A DNA stretch of 34,580 bases, taken from Trachelipus rathkii. Lineage: Eukaryota > Arthropoda > Malacostraca > Isopoda > Trachelipodidae. The position numbers and the translations under genes are program-made. Positions 12,650-22,921 of the stretch are shown in pieces; position 1 is the first letter of the stretch; every line of letters begins with the position of its first letter. The notes under the pieces are model-generated. The model was given only the letters and a program-made list of their open reading frames with translations, was not told the DNA's origin and searched no databases. Location of the stretch: contig JABUQX010126283.1 of the NCBI GenBank assembly GCA_015478945.1, forward strand, positions 1-34,580, in the 5' to 3' direction.

Positions 12650-13330
12650 TTCCTCCCTCATCCCTCCCTCCACTCTCATTATCACTGTCTTTTTTGTATT
12701 CATCTCTAAACCAATCTCCTTCAAATTTCTGTCAAAACTTTCCATAAGTCCTCTCAATACTCCCTCCTCCCAACTCCAACATGCCAAATCATTCGCATAC
12801 ACCATTATATCACCATCCAGATTCGGAAATTTCTCTTTAGCCTTTCCTATTACTACATCTAAGTAAGCTATAAAGAGTAAGGGAGACAGAACACTACCCT
12901 GTCTGACCTCCCGTCCCCACTCAAAGCATTTCTCATTTTTACATCCAGTTATTACTTACACTCACAAACGCTATACAAAGCTTTTTTATTGCTCTCCTCA
13001 GTTTTCCTCCACTCTGTACACTTCCCCAAACATCCTCCAAAGTCTGGCTCTGGGTACTAAGTCAAATGCCTTTCTTAGGTCCAAGAAGGCTATATATGCT
13101 GTTTTATTAAATTCCCAGCTCTTCTCCAACACTATTTTTAAAGCAAACAACAGATCCGAAGTACTCCTTTCCTTCCTGTACCCATATTGTTCCTCTCCCA
13201 ACTGTATCTCTATCACTCCTTAAAATCTTCTTTCTAAAAATCTTTTCGTACACTTTCGATATATGGTCCAATAGCTATTTCCCTATAGTTTCCACAATCT
13301 TCAAGTATCACCTTTCACCTTATAATTGGG
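12650..13330 (-). pseudogene. LINE reverse transcriptase, YAND active site
   Basis: Fingers and palm of a non-LTR RT. EEQYGYRKERSTSDLLFA is RT block 2. YIAFLDLRKAFDLVPR is motif A, with the first catalytic Asp present. GREVRQGSVLSPLLFIAYLD is the PQG-type block. GDIMVYANDLACWSWEE is motif C. The motif C codons at 12788-12802 read V-Y-A-N-D: the first catalytic Asp of YADD is changed to Asn (AAT on the minus strand, 12791-12793), so even a repaired frame would be inactive. A frameshift lies around 12960-13000 between motif A and the PQG-type block. Confidence 0.85.
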
Positions 13331-13569
13331 CAAAACAAGCTATTCTCTTTCCCCATCTCACGCGGGGACTACACCCTCATCCAAACATTTATTAAAAAGT
13401 TCCACTATTTTTCTTCTTCAATTCTCTCCTCCTTCCCCTATGCACATCTAATCGCAATTCCATCTTCACCCCGCGCTTTTCCTTTCTCATTTTTGACAAA
13501 GCTCCTCATATTCCTTCCCATCGTTTATCTGATCACCCCTTTCCATCTCCTCTTCCCACCATAATTCTT

Positions 13570-14100
13570 ACCTCTTCCACATTCCTCCATCTTCTACATA
13601 GGATGTTCTCCAAAATATTCAGTCCACTTCTCATTTACCTCTTCCTGTGCTGTAAGTACCTCCCCTTCTTTGTTTTTGATACTAAAAAGCTTTTTCTTTG
13701 ATTTTTTATATGTTTTTGCCAGCTTGAAATCTTCTTCTTTCCTCCCTCTGCATCCTCTCCCAATTCTTCTGCCATCCTTTCCGCCACCAGCCTTTTTGCC
13801 TCCCTCTTCACTTTCTCTGCTCTGTTTCTTGCTATCACATATTCAGCTCTTCTGTTCTGTTTTTCCCCTCAACCACCTTCTCATTTTCTGTTCTTTTTAC
13901 CCACTGCTCTTGTCACATCTTCATTCCACCACATAGTGTGTTTCTTCCTCGTTCCTCCATACCACTTCACACCCATCGTTTCTTGCGCGGTTTCACTAAT
14001 AATTTTGTGCAAATTCATGTTTATTTCCTTCACATTCGTTAACTTTTCCTTTATTTTCTCCACATACTCCTCTCTCTTCCCTTCCTCTTTCATGGCTTAA
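13570..14100 (-). pseudogene. LINE inter-domain linker, broken
   Basis: Lys/Glu-rich helical-type sequence linking endonuclease and RT. It includes KKHTMWWNEDVTRAVGKKNRK, a hallmark WWN block found before the RT in APE-type LINEs. A second frame carries the basic KHIKNQRKSFLVSKTKKG, and LTAQEEVNEKW is readable after a frame change. Its placement between the endonuclease and RT pieces confirms one element. Confidence 0.75.
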
Positions 14101-14139
14101 ATTTAATCACTTTCCTTTTTTCTCCAAACTGCCACTTTG

Positions 14140-15025
14140 TTTCCTGTACCCTCAGTCTGGCAACCACCAATCTTTAACATCCTCCACTGTCCTGTAATCC
14201 GACACTATGAAATAATTTATAATGAATTTTTGGTAAAAACTTTCGATGTTTTGATTCCATCTATATCTCGTGATTTTATGAGATTCTCTGTGTTTGAAAA
14301 ATCCATTCACAATTTTTAAATCCCTTCTCATGCATATATCTATGAGCCTCTCTCCCTCTGGGTTTCTCTCGTTTTCTCCATGTGGACGAAATATCTTCTC
14401 CACCTCATTTCTTCTCTTTCCCACTCTGGCATTAGAATCACCCATCAGCAGATGCAGCATGCTGTCTTCGCTTCCACCTTCCACACACTCCTCCAACAAA
14501 TTTATGAACCCCTCCTTCTCCTAATCTGGATGCCCCTGTTGTGAAGCATATACCTGATATAATCGGTATTTTTTCCTCTTGATTTTAAAGGTACTCATAA
14601 TCAATCTCTCGTATACCTCCCTCACTTCCTGTACGAAAGGTGCAATCTTTGGTCCGAAAATGAAATCTACACCATGTTTCTTTATTCCTACGTCAACTCC
14701 TCTGTAAGCTTAGCACATATCCTCTGCCCAAATCTCTGCCAACTTTCTTTCACACCTCCACTCTCATCTTCCGACATCCCCCACCCACATCTATCAGTCC
14801 CTGGCTTCATCAATCTCTCCACGATCCCTCCTCCTTCCCTCTAAACGTACAAACATTTATTGTGGCCAAATTTAATCGTTTATAAGTACAATCCAAATTC
14901 GCAGTCCTTTTTCGTTTCCTAAGTCTAAATCCATGAGTTCTGCGTGTTTCCGAGGCTGTTTCAAGGGTATTGCAAGCAATTTCTTTCAGGCATTGGCTTG
15001 CTAGGCCTATCCTGCCGCTAGCCAT
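14140..15025 (-). pseudogene. LINE endonuclease region, broken
   Basis: Apurinic-endonuclease-type (exonuclease/endonuclease/phosphatase) domain. It begins after the N-terminal basic region (RLRKRKRTANLDCTYKRLN) with ATINVCTFRGKE, the usual first beta strand of these domains. Downstream LLMGDSNARVG corresponds to the GD(F/S)N catalytic block, and ITRYRWN to the substrate-contact block. A further VSDYRTVEDVKDWW follows, close to where a final SDH would be expected. The stretch between about 14500 and 14810 is in several frames with stops, so the domain cannot be made intact. Confidence 0.8.
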
Positions 15026-15113
15026 TTCTCCGTTGGCCGAACAGGTTCTACAGACCTATTCGTTTGCCCAGGGTGCCACGACGAGGACGGTGAGTTGGAC
15101 CTTCCTGCAACCT

Positions 15114-15233
15114 ATTTATATATATATATAATATATATATATAATATATATATATATATACTATATTATATATATATATATATATATATAGTATATATAT
15201 ATATATATATACTATATATATATATATATATAT
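15114..15233. repeat. (AT)n array at the 5' edge of the LINE
   Basis: Imperfect (TA)n directly adjoining the 5' end of the minus-strand LINE. The element is therefore bracketed by (AT)n on both sides. Confidence 0.95.
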
Positions 15234-15588
15234 ACAACGATGAAGATAAGGATGTTCGACACAGTCGGACATATGAAAGACTTCCTCGCACAATTTATAG
15301 GGGCAACAAGGGTTACAGGGTTTATGCAACTTCCTGAACTAGCGTTTTGAAAAATTTTGCTACCTAGAAAACACGATCTTTTGGAGAGCTTCTGGGAGAA
15401 CCAGTTTTGAGGCCAAATGGAAGAAAATGATATTTCCCACTGAAGGGTGAAAAAACTCTACGTGATAGTAATATAACTCAAGGACTAGCATCGGAACCAA
15501 TGGGTTTGAGAAATAGCTTTTCTAGAGTGCTCTAGGGTTAAAAGTTTCAGACCAGAAGGAGAAGACGATGGACCCCACTTGAGAGGGC
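15234..15588. other. Unique spacer, nothing recognised
   Basis: About 350 bases of moderate GC with stops in all frames. It lies between an (AT)n array and the palindrome at 15589-15721. Confidence 0.5.
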
Positions 15589-15721
15589 AAAGCCCTACCT
15601 GGGAGATGATATATATATATATATATATATAATATCATATATATTATATATATATATATAGTATATATTATAATATATATAATATATATATAATATATAA
15701 TCATCTCCCAGGTAAGGTTTT
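15589..15721. repeat. (AT)n-cored palindrome with 22-bp arms
   Basis: The left arm at 15589-15610 (ending CTACCTGGGAGATGAT) and the right arm at 15700-15721 (starting ATCATCTCCCAGGTA) are reverse complements at 20 of 22 positions. The 14 bases nearest the core match perfectly. The 89-base core is almost entirely (AT)n and therefore self-complementary, so the whole 133 bases could fold into one long hairpin. Confidence 0.85.
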
Positions 15722-15740
15722 CACCCTGTATTTTTTACCA

Positions 15741-15744
<4 letters not shown>

Positions 15745-15780
<36 letters not shown>

Positions 15781-15791
15781 AATTATATATA

Positions 15792-15823
<32 letters not shown>

Positions 15824-15824
15824 C

Positions 15825-15857
<33 letters not shown>

Positions 15858-15858
15858 G
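15745..15858. repeat. (AT)n array 5' of LINE-2 copy A
   Basis: Interrupted (TA)n that ends immediately before the start of the next retroelement fragment. Confidence 0.93.
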
Positions 15859-15860
15859 TT

Positions 15861-16990
15861 GTTAATCTGATTAGTGACCTGTGGCATTGAGCTATGGTTG
15901 ATATTGTTTGTGCGAGTACTAAATATCTAATGGTTAAATTTAAATTTGAAAAGATCAAGGAATGTGTGATTGTGACATATGGTCCATCTTAGGGTTATAT
16001 TAAGGATAGTGTGACTTTCTGGGAAAATCTGAATGGTGTGTTGGATGAGGTGAGTAGGAGTTTTAAGATTGATGGTGCTGGAGGACCTAAATGATCGGAT
16101 AAGTGGTCGAAAAAGGGATGTTATAGCAGGTTCATTTGGGGTTGCAGAAAAAAAAGATAATGGTAGGAAGGTGATTGACTTTTGTGAAGAGAGAGGTATG
16201 TGTCCAAGTAATACATTCTTGTAGATGAAATTACTGGTGAAATAATCAAGAATGGAGGCGAGATTTTGATTGTCTGGATATGGAAGTTGTGTAATACTGC
16301 GTTTATGGAGGGTATAGCTACGAAGAATTTTAGGAGAGCAGTAAGAGTTCCATTAAATAAGGCTAAGGGACAAGGGAACTGTTCCAGATTCAGAATTAAG
16401 AGAAAACGACCATAACAGATTTCTTATGATAAAATGTTTGTGACAGCAGAGAGGTACCTCTTAAGTTATAGTGGTATTGCTGCAATTGGTTCATTGTGTG
16501 TTGTAGGGAAGATATATGCTGGCATTTTGGTTGAAAGAGTGCGTCGAGTGACTAAGGGATTGATTGATGAAGATCAAGGTGCATTTAGAAGTCTTAGAGG
16601 ATGTGTTGATCAAATTTTCACACTGAAAAAAGGATTGAAAAACTGAGAGAGAAAAATAAACTGTTTATAGGTTTTATGGACTTGAAACAGGAACAGGATG
16701 TAAAAGAAAAATATGTGGCAGGTGTTAGTGATATATGGTGTCGTTGGTTTTTGGCTTCTGAATAGAATCAAAATTATGCATGATGATAGCGAAGCATTAG
16801 TAAGAATGAATGGAGGTTGAGAGTGAATGGTTTAATATTAATAGTGGAGCGAGGTAGGGTGCTATGTCTCCTTGGCTATTTAATTTGTATATCGATGAGG
16901 TGATGAAAGAATTAGAGGTAGGGGTGATAGGTGAAAGTGTTAGACTGATGGAGAACGGATGCATTGCTTATTGTACGCTGGTGATTTAGG
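15861..16990 (+). mobile_element. LINE family 2, copy A: internally deleted, decayed
   Basis: A second APE-type LINE family, different from the one at 12-15 kb. Endonuclease-like pieces come first, around 15930-16220 (including KDSVTFWENLNGVLDEV and EERGMCPSNTFL). At about 16217-16222 the text jumps straight to DEITGEIIKNGG, which normally lies just before the RT. The RT pieces follow: VGKIYAGILVERVRRVTKGL and DEDQGAFRSLRGCVDQIFTL (within 16434-16646), FIGFMDLKQ, and LYAGDLG at 16971-16988. The catalytic YADD is YAGD here. Many stops break it. It resembles LINE proteins abundant in decapod genomes (recall, not searched). Confidence 0.82.
16434..16646 (+). pseudogene. RT fragment of LINE-2 copy A
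   Basis: The longest open piece of this copy, 70 codons. GKIYAGILVERVRRVTKGLIDEDQGAFRSLRGCVDQIF corresponds to RT fingers, ending in the conserved QxGFRxGRGCxDQ block. Gly to Ser changes in RSLRG show drift. The next palm block (FIGFMDLKQEQDV) is in another frame after a stop, and its motif A is degraded: the second catalytic-region residues are not D. Confidence 0.8.
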
Positions 16991-17029
16991 GGCGGCTCCA
17001 TTTTGAGCTCCGGGTTGAGCCCCATTTAC

Positions 17030-18162
17030 CCCCAAACTGGAAACTGGAAGTTGTAGAGATACTTCTGCAATTGTTAATGCTGCTTTGCAAGGTATTGGGA
17101 TCTTAAATGCAGACAATATTCTAATTAGAAAAAAAAAGTTGAAATAGAAAGATAAAGAGTTGGATTTAGCAAAGTCTACACAAGTTTCAGAACCAAAAAA
17201 TTGAGCAGGAATATGAAGAGCATTAAGTTCTTATCAAAGAGACAGGTGATTTCTACTTAGATTACATAACTCCTGACAAAGGAAGTGCTCGATACAAATC
17301 AGATGAATTAATTACATTTCTAATTGATTCAGATTGTTTTCGTCTTTTAAAGCAATGCTCTGTGATGGTACAGTTGTAAACACTGGCCGTATTGGTGGTG
17401 TAATAAAAGTAATTTAAATTCATGTTGAGAGGTCTCCAGTGGTTATTATTCCTTCTGCACGCTAGTGAGATGCCTTTTAGACGTGTATTTGAAATGATCC
17501 AAAGGTTGATTGGAAATAAAATAAAATGGGATTTAACAATTTAAACTAGTTGAATTTGTCTTTGCAATTTAAAACTGATTTTTCTGAAGAAATAATTAGA
17601 CACCTCAGTAATGACCACAAATATCTCCACGAAATGTGCATTGCTCTGCTAATATTTCAAAGCAGTTGACCTTAAAATCTCCAGAGCTTTGCTTTGCATC
17701 TACCCCAAATCCAGGAACAAATATCTAGGATTTAGTTCATATCATATCATATGCCCCAAGTTGGTTTTGGATTAAATCACATTCAAAAGCTACAAAAATG
17801 TTATGAATTTTTACTACTCAATTTCTCTCGTCAGAAATCAGAGGGAGGAGCATCGTACAATCATGGAAAATGTTCTCAGGAGCAATGCATACTTTGCCCA
17901 CCCAGAGAACATTTTGCTTTCAATGATCATGGATCTGAGAGTAGATGTTAGAAAGACAGCTCTTCATCGTACAATAAACGCAAGATCACGAGAAACAATG
18001 AGAAGCTTTGTCTTGTACACTAATATTAATTTTCATGCTACTGCATATACTGACAATATCGACTGGAACAAGGAAACCATAACTTCCCCATCAGTCGAAC
18101 GTACAATTAGTTTAGTCATTAGGGCCTTAGAAGATCGAATTAGCTATGAAACAATATTTTGA
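17030..18162 (+). pseudogene. Pseudogene of a multicopy arthropod protein of unknown function
   Basis: Frame-shifted pieces in order match a protein type I recall as multicopy in arthropod genomes and uncharacterised. The blocks are RDTSAIVNAALQGIGI (about 17056), MLCDGTVVNTGRIGGVI (about 17350), LRGLQWLLFLLHASEMPFRR (about 17425), LSNDHKYLHEMCIAL (about 17600), and a last open block at 17803-18162 with RSNAYFAHPENILLSMI, DVRKTALHRTINARS and DNIDWNKETITSPS. At least four frame changes or stops interrupt it, so no full product is possible. No intron signals are obvious, which could suit a processed or transposon-borne copy. No catalytic motif can be named, so I give no function. The final 119-codon block is the best preserved. 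Confidence 0.65.
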
Positions 18163-19265
18163 ATGTCACAGAATCAAGAAAATTTATGCCAACTTTTCAA
18201 TGCAAAAACCAATGGAAATAATTTTAAGGAGTGTTTTCTAAGTAATAAGTGAAAAATATTTGCAAATTTTCTATATGAGATTATTATTATTAGTAGTATT
18301 AGTGTTATTATTATAGCTAATTATAGTATAGACATATTGGTAATAGTAGTGCATCGTATTATTTAAAGTAGAATAAGTCGATTTGTTACATTTTTCTTTT
18401 CTTTTTGGTTCACCCGAACATTTTGAGAATATTTTAATCCTAATTTTGTATGTCAATTATACATATCAAGGTCAATATTTTTATACAAGTTACTTGTAAA
18501 TAAGTTCCTATTATAAAATATAAATAAAGTCGATAAAAGTAAGAAAATTTATATAAAATAATATATAGAAATAATTTTATATATCTATAAATTATCTAGA
18601 TATAAAATGTTTTGCCTAGATATCTATAAAATATAAATAGTATTTTGCCTAGATATATCTAGTAAATTAGTCCATAATGAATCCTGAAAAGCATATGGCG
18701 AACTTCTCCTATACCTTTTGATTCAAAATGCAGACACTAAATTCCTCTTTCTCTCCCTTCACGGCAGTCGGAGCCAAGACATTTTGTGGCAAACATATTG
18801 TTTCTCCAAGCCTAAAGTTTTATGTCATACAGAAAGTATTGAAAATTTTGTCACAATTTAATAACAATTGACTACCCAATCCTCTAAACTGCTCGCTCTG
18901 ACATTTCGCTTTGATTCATTCTGTTTAGTTCAGAAAGAAAATCTATTTTCGTGTTCCTTTGTGTTTGACCTTAACCGTTTTTATATTAAGGGGAGAAAGG
19001 TGAAAATATGAGAATATCATTTACACGCAGAGAGAGCTTTATACTGCCTCTTCTGAAAAGGAAAAAAGTAAATAAAAAGGTGAAATTTTCGCAGTAATTA
19101 AAAAATTTAAAGACAAAAGTCTGCTTAATTTAAACGCCTGTCATGACTCATGAACATAAAAAAATACAAAAGATTGAACTTCCAGTTACAAAAATGAGGG
19201 AAAAAATCAACAGAAAAATGTAACTTTATTAACAAGAATTTTCAATATCATAGGCGTATGTGAAA
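18163..19265. other. Spacer with short ATT repeat and AATAAA sites
   Basis: AT-rich DNA after the pseudogene. It holds a short degenerate (ATT)n at 18282-18315 and a small tandem with two copies of TTTTGCCTAGATAT about 38 bases apart (near 18612 and 18648). No gene was recognised. Confidence 0.5.
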
Positions 19266-19425
19266 TTATATTATTATATATATATATATAGTATTAATAT
19301 AAAGATATATATATATTATATAATATGTATAGTATATATATGATATTACTATATATATATATATATAATATAATATATCAATAGTATAAGGTATATATAT
19401 ATATATATAATAATATATTATATAC
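19266..19425. repeat. (AT)n arrays
   Basis: Interrupted (TA)n blocks. Nothing else is seen. Confidence 0.93.
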
Positions 19426-20100
19426 GTATTTTAAGATTCTATAAATAATTAAATTTTAAAGTAGCATTTCAGTAATTATATTTATAAATCTTAAATCTAT
19501 GTGTTAAAAAGTAATTCTATTCATTTGTTGGAATGAAACTCTGAAGATTTTCCCTTCCGGGTTTACGGACCAGCGAAAAGCCGGTCAGGAACTAAAAAGT
19601 ATAGAATTGCATCACACTCTTTCTCATGCAAATCTATTATTCTAGGAATCAGTTATTAAGAAGTTACATAAAAGATATTAGAGAAAATATCTCGGTAAAT
19701 AGGAGACTAAAAGTAAAACTTTGTTTTATAAACAAAATGCTTATATTATTGAGATTCAAAAATATTAGTATTATTATTATGATTATTATTATTATATTAT
19801 GATTATTATTATTGCGCATTATTATTATATTATTATTATTGTCATCTCCGCATTATTATTGGATTATTATTATTATATTATTTATTAAGTTCATAGTAAT
19901 AGTTTATTTAATTGATTACGAGTTAATTAATTATGTAGGACCGTAGCTAAAGCTTAAGAAAGGGAATGTGAACAAAAAAAGAAAAAAATTATTTTTGAAA
20001 TTTGAAAATCAATTTTCTTCATGATTTACTATCAACATTTTAAAGTAATACAAATTTGAAAACAGGAACAAATATGTCAGCTCTTAAAAAATATACATTG
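19426..20100. repeat. AT-rich spacer with (ATT)n
   Basis: Degenerate (ATT)n at about 19768-19880, interrupted by short GCGCATT and TCCGCATT inserts. The rest is featureless AT-rich DNA without recognised genes. Confidence 0.7.
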
Positions 20101-20337
20101 TTACTCTCTGCAGTCCCAAAAGACAACCACCGCTACATTCATGTTTGCCATGACATACAGCTTTGATGTGATATTCACACCGGATGGTCTGCAGGAGAAA
20201 CAATTAGGCATATTCACCGTGGCGTTGATTGAACGACTTCTCCTCGATCTTTCTAAGATGTTTCCTTGGCACTTATCATTAATCCAAATTCCGATCAACT
20301 TGAAAAATGTTGTCGGAAAGAGGTTCTGCATTTTCAC
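20101..20337 (-). CDS. Candidate extracellular exon or short ORF with furin site
   Basis: An open stretch of about 78 codons with GC well above its AT-rich surroundings. The first ATG is at 20331; an in-frame stop TAG lies just upstream at 20341-20343. The product contains a basic ERSRRSRS, a good furin-type R-x-R-R site. It is followed by two N-glycosylation sequons (NAT, NIT), cysteines in MPNCFSCRPSG, and a beta-rich tail YVMANMNVAVVVFWDCRE. These features suit a secreted or extracellular domain. A TTTAG just before codon AAC and a GTAACA at the very end could be splice acceptor and donor, so it may be an internal exon rather than a whole gene. No family is recognised and no partner exon was found in the window. 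Confidence 0.4.
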   Translation of the reverse strand: MKMQNLFPTTFFKLIGIWINDKCQGNILERSRRSRSINATVNMPNCFSCRPSGVNITSKLYVMANMNVAVVVFWDCRE

Positions 20338-20344
20338 GTTCTAA

Positions 20345-20680
20345 ACTTATAAACATCCAAATAATATATAAATAACGAGATACATTTCATTTTTAAAATA
20401 TCAAATTTAGTATTTTTTATACCTATTCTAATCTTTTCGATGTACGAAGAGCAAAGCATTTCTTTCATTATTTATTTCAACCAGATCGAAATGTCACTAA
20501 CAAATTGTTAGAAAACTTCTTCTTTGCTTTAAAATTCAACAAGGCAAACGTGATCTAAAAATTAATGACTGAGAATGCAAATAAAATAAAAAATCTAAAA
20601 ATAAAGAGAACCTGTTTTACTGTAAATTGTACAACTTCAAGTCCTGCTTTACTATTCTTTCGTAACCATATGAAGGTCTA
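20345..20680. other. Spacer, nothing recognised
   Basis: AT-rich unique DNA with stops in all frames. Confidence 0.5.
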
Positions 20681-20786
20681 GAATAATATAGATTATATAA
20701 ATATATATATTTAATTTATATATAATATATATATAATATATTATATAATAATATATATATTATATTATAATTATATATATATATAT
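20681..20786. repeat. (AT)n array at the 3' edge of the Jockey relic
   Basis: Interrupted (TA)n. On the minus strand it follows directly after the presumed 3' end of the Jockey-type element (GTGATGTGCCACATATAT). Confidence 0.93.
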
Positions 20787-20918
20787 GTGGCACATCACGG
20801 GCAGGGCCTTTTTTCTATTAGGGCAAGAACACAAGACAAGAACAAAACAAAACGAACACGGAAAGCAAAACTACCCAAATCAATGTGCCTAACGTAATTC
20901 CCTAAAGGGATCACAGAC

Positions 20919-21251
20919 TCAGCTTAAAGAGAAGGATGATTGAAGATGCAGCAGCCGAAAAACAGATGAAGGCAAGGTTTCCACAAAGTCAGATTGACTG
21001 GAAATAAGAGGTGACCACAACGAACGAGGCTTGTCTCCAATATTCATACAATATTCATCTGAGAGCAAGGCACCTTTTATGTTGCGAGGGCGACGCAGTT
21101 GTGGAGGAATGCGAGAGGTCAATTTCCTCGAACACCTGCCGTTGTAAAACCTATAGAAAAAAAGTACGCCAATGTCATGTCGCATTAAAAAATTGTCAGA
21201 AAGTATGGGACAGTTTATAAGTCTCTTGTTCTTAGCCTCACCTTCATCCAA
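20919..21251 (-). pseudogene. Jockey C-terminal region
   Basis: A 110-codon open piece. FFYRFYNGRCSRKLTSRIPP and a later LPSSVFRLLHLQSS resemble the C-terminal tail of Jockey-type polyproteins (canonical order FYRYYFGRCS... then WNSLPSSVFP). The end SLS is followed by a stop. It provides the 3' boundary of coding sequence for the element. Confidence 0.75.
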
Positions 21252-21569
21252 AAGAAAGGTGACACCGAAATCACCCCAAATGTAAGAACAGTACTCTATA
21301 CAGTGGCGGATAATACTCTTATATAACTGGAGTAATTAAGCAGAAAAAAATATTCACGCAATTTGAACAGAATTCTTAGCTTCTCTGAGGTCGTCTTAGC
21401 AACCGAAATGATATGGGATCTCAAAGACAATTCGCTATTCATGTTCACTCCAAGAATGTTTATGTTATTAACAGGTGATACGTTGGAGCCGTCGAAGGGG
21501 ATAGGAAAGTTTGGAGGTGGTTTTGAGAGTGAAATGTGAAGAAGTTAAGTTTTTAAAGAGTTGAGCTTC

Positions 21570-22510
21570 ACAAGATTGCGGTTACCCTACTGAGAAATCC
21601 CGACCAGATAGGCAAGAATTGAATCTGAGAGCTGTAGACGAGAGGCAACTCTAGATACAAAAGAGGGGACAGAATTGAAATGAGTGGAAGAATGAAAAAT
21701 TGAGTCATCGGCATAGGAGTTAACATAGTTAGAAGTACAACTAAGAAGATCGTTGATTTAAAGTAAGAATAAAGTTGGAGATAGAATAAAATCTTGAGGA
21801 ACACCACAATTAATAAGAAAGGAGGAAGAGGGTCGCTCCATACATACAAGAGCCGAAATATAACGATTTGAAAGAAAACTAGACATGAGTAAGGAAAAGA
21901 GAAGGAGGAAATCCAAATGAAGGTAGCTTATAGCTTAGAGAGTAGTGGCGCTTGCAATACCCAGTCGAAAGCCTTAGATATGTCAAGTGGCACAACACAA
22001 GATTCCCCGTAGACCCTAAGGGCAGAAGACCATAGATCAGTGAGATAGAAAAGGTATATTACCAGTTGCCTCGAATGTCGAAAGCTATACTGATGACCTG
22101 AAAGAGAAGGAAATGAGATTTCAAATGTAAAAGTTTTTACAATAGGAGAGTTCAAAGAGTTTTATAGACCAGAGATACAAGTCAGAATATAGACGCATAG
22201 TTAAACAGGGTAGAGCGGCTACCTTTTTGCGGGAATCGGCTGAATATAAGAGCAGTTTCCACACGAGAAAGAGATTAGTATGAAGCAGAGAGGATAGAGT
22301 TGAACGAGGACAGGCGCCAACTCAGAAGCACACTCCCTCAAAATACGGGTAGGAATGCCTATCCTGTGCACCATCAGGTAATGACAGGTAGAGACTGGAC
22401 ACTTGGAGGAGAATAGCATGAAAGGGGAGCCGTGAATCTTTCAGGGTGGAATTAAATGAAAAAAGGAGACTAAAGAGATTAGCTTTTTCTCGAAGGTGTG
22501 TTAGCAACAG
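21570..22510 (-). pseudogene. Jockey RT domain, frameshifted, YADD retained
   Basis: The fingers block RIGIPTRILRECASELAP lies near 22350. Motif A, VPLDISKAFDWVLQAPLLSKL, is at 21928-22000. The PQG-type block reads GVPQDFILSPTLFLL (Gly to Asp in PQG-S) near 21800. Motif C codons TAT GCC GAT GAC at 21704-21715 (minus) preserve YADD. Only frame breaks and truncation inactivate this copy, in contrast to the two LINE copies with altered active sites. Sequence such as NINILGVNMNSEL is readable downstream toward 21430. Confidence 0.82.
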
Positions 22511-22921
22511 AGTCGTCAGAACGGATAAGAGGGGGAATGGGGATTGTACCAGAAGTTTTGAATATTAATGCAAGAGGGGCGAGAAAGTTTTTCATTGGTA
22601 GGGAGACCAAGAAGGACAGCGCACTTTCTTTTAGTGTAAGCACGCTTGGGCTGTCGAATAATATCCCTGCAGCGATTCCGGGCAAAATGAAAATTAGTTA
22701 GAGCGTAGAAAACAGAGCCCGATAGGGATTGTCACGCTCATGGATGACACGAGAACAAGTGCATGGATTTTGAGGAAAAAATGATCTAGTTGAAGATGAA
22801 TGAACCTTCTCATTCCATCGGTGATCACGGTCCCTACCTTTTTAACAGACACAGAGGCGTCCATCGGAAAAAAACAAGATTCATTCAAAAGGTATTAAAT
22901 AAATATTATTATATTAATGCA

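Larger units (their letters stand above)
20787..22900 (-). mobile_element. Jockey-type LINE relic, 5' truncated
   Basis: Minus-strand pieces of one RT-bearing polyprotein in the expected order. They are PPLIRSDDSVANTPSRKS (about 22500), RIGIPTRILRECASELAPVL (about 22350), LDISKAFDWV (about 21970; motif A), CGVPQDFILSPTLFLL and INDLLSCTSN (about 21750), SYADDSIFHSS (about 21710; motif C), and a C-terminal FYNGRCSRKLTSRIPP / LPSSVFRL (20919-21251). The combination matches Jockey-like elements common in decapod genomes. The endonuclease is absent, so the copy is 5' truncated near 22.9 kb, where satellite units begin. Frameshifts and stops are numerous. Confidence 0.85.

Noticed and set aside
12119..12747. 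Several plus-strand open frames of 60-137 codons
   Set aside because: They are antisense shadows of the minus-strand LINE, rich in Ser/Pro/Leu, and have no motif of their own.
13670..14524. Plus-strand open frames opposite the LINE endonuclease and linker
   Set aside because: These are shadows of the minus-strand element, whose blocks are recognisable.
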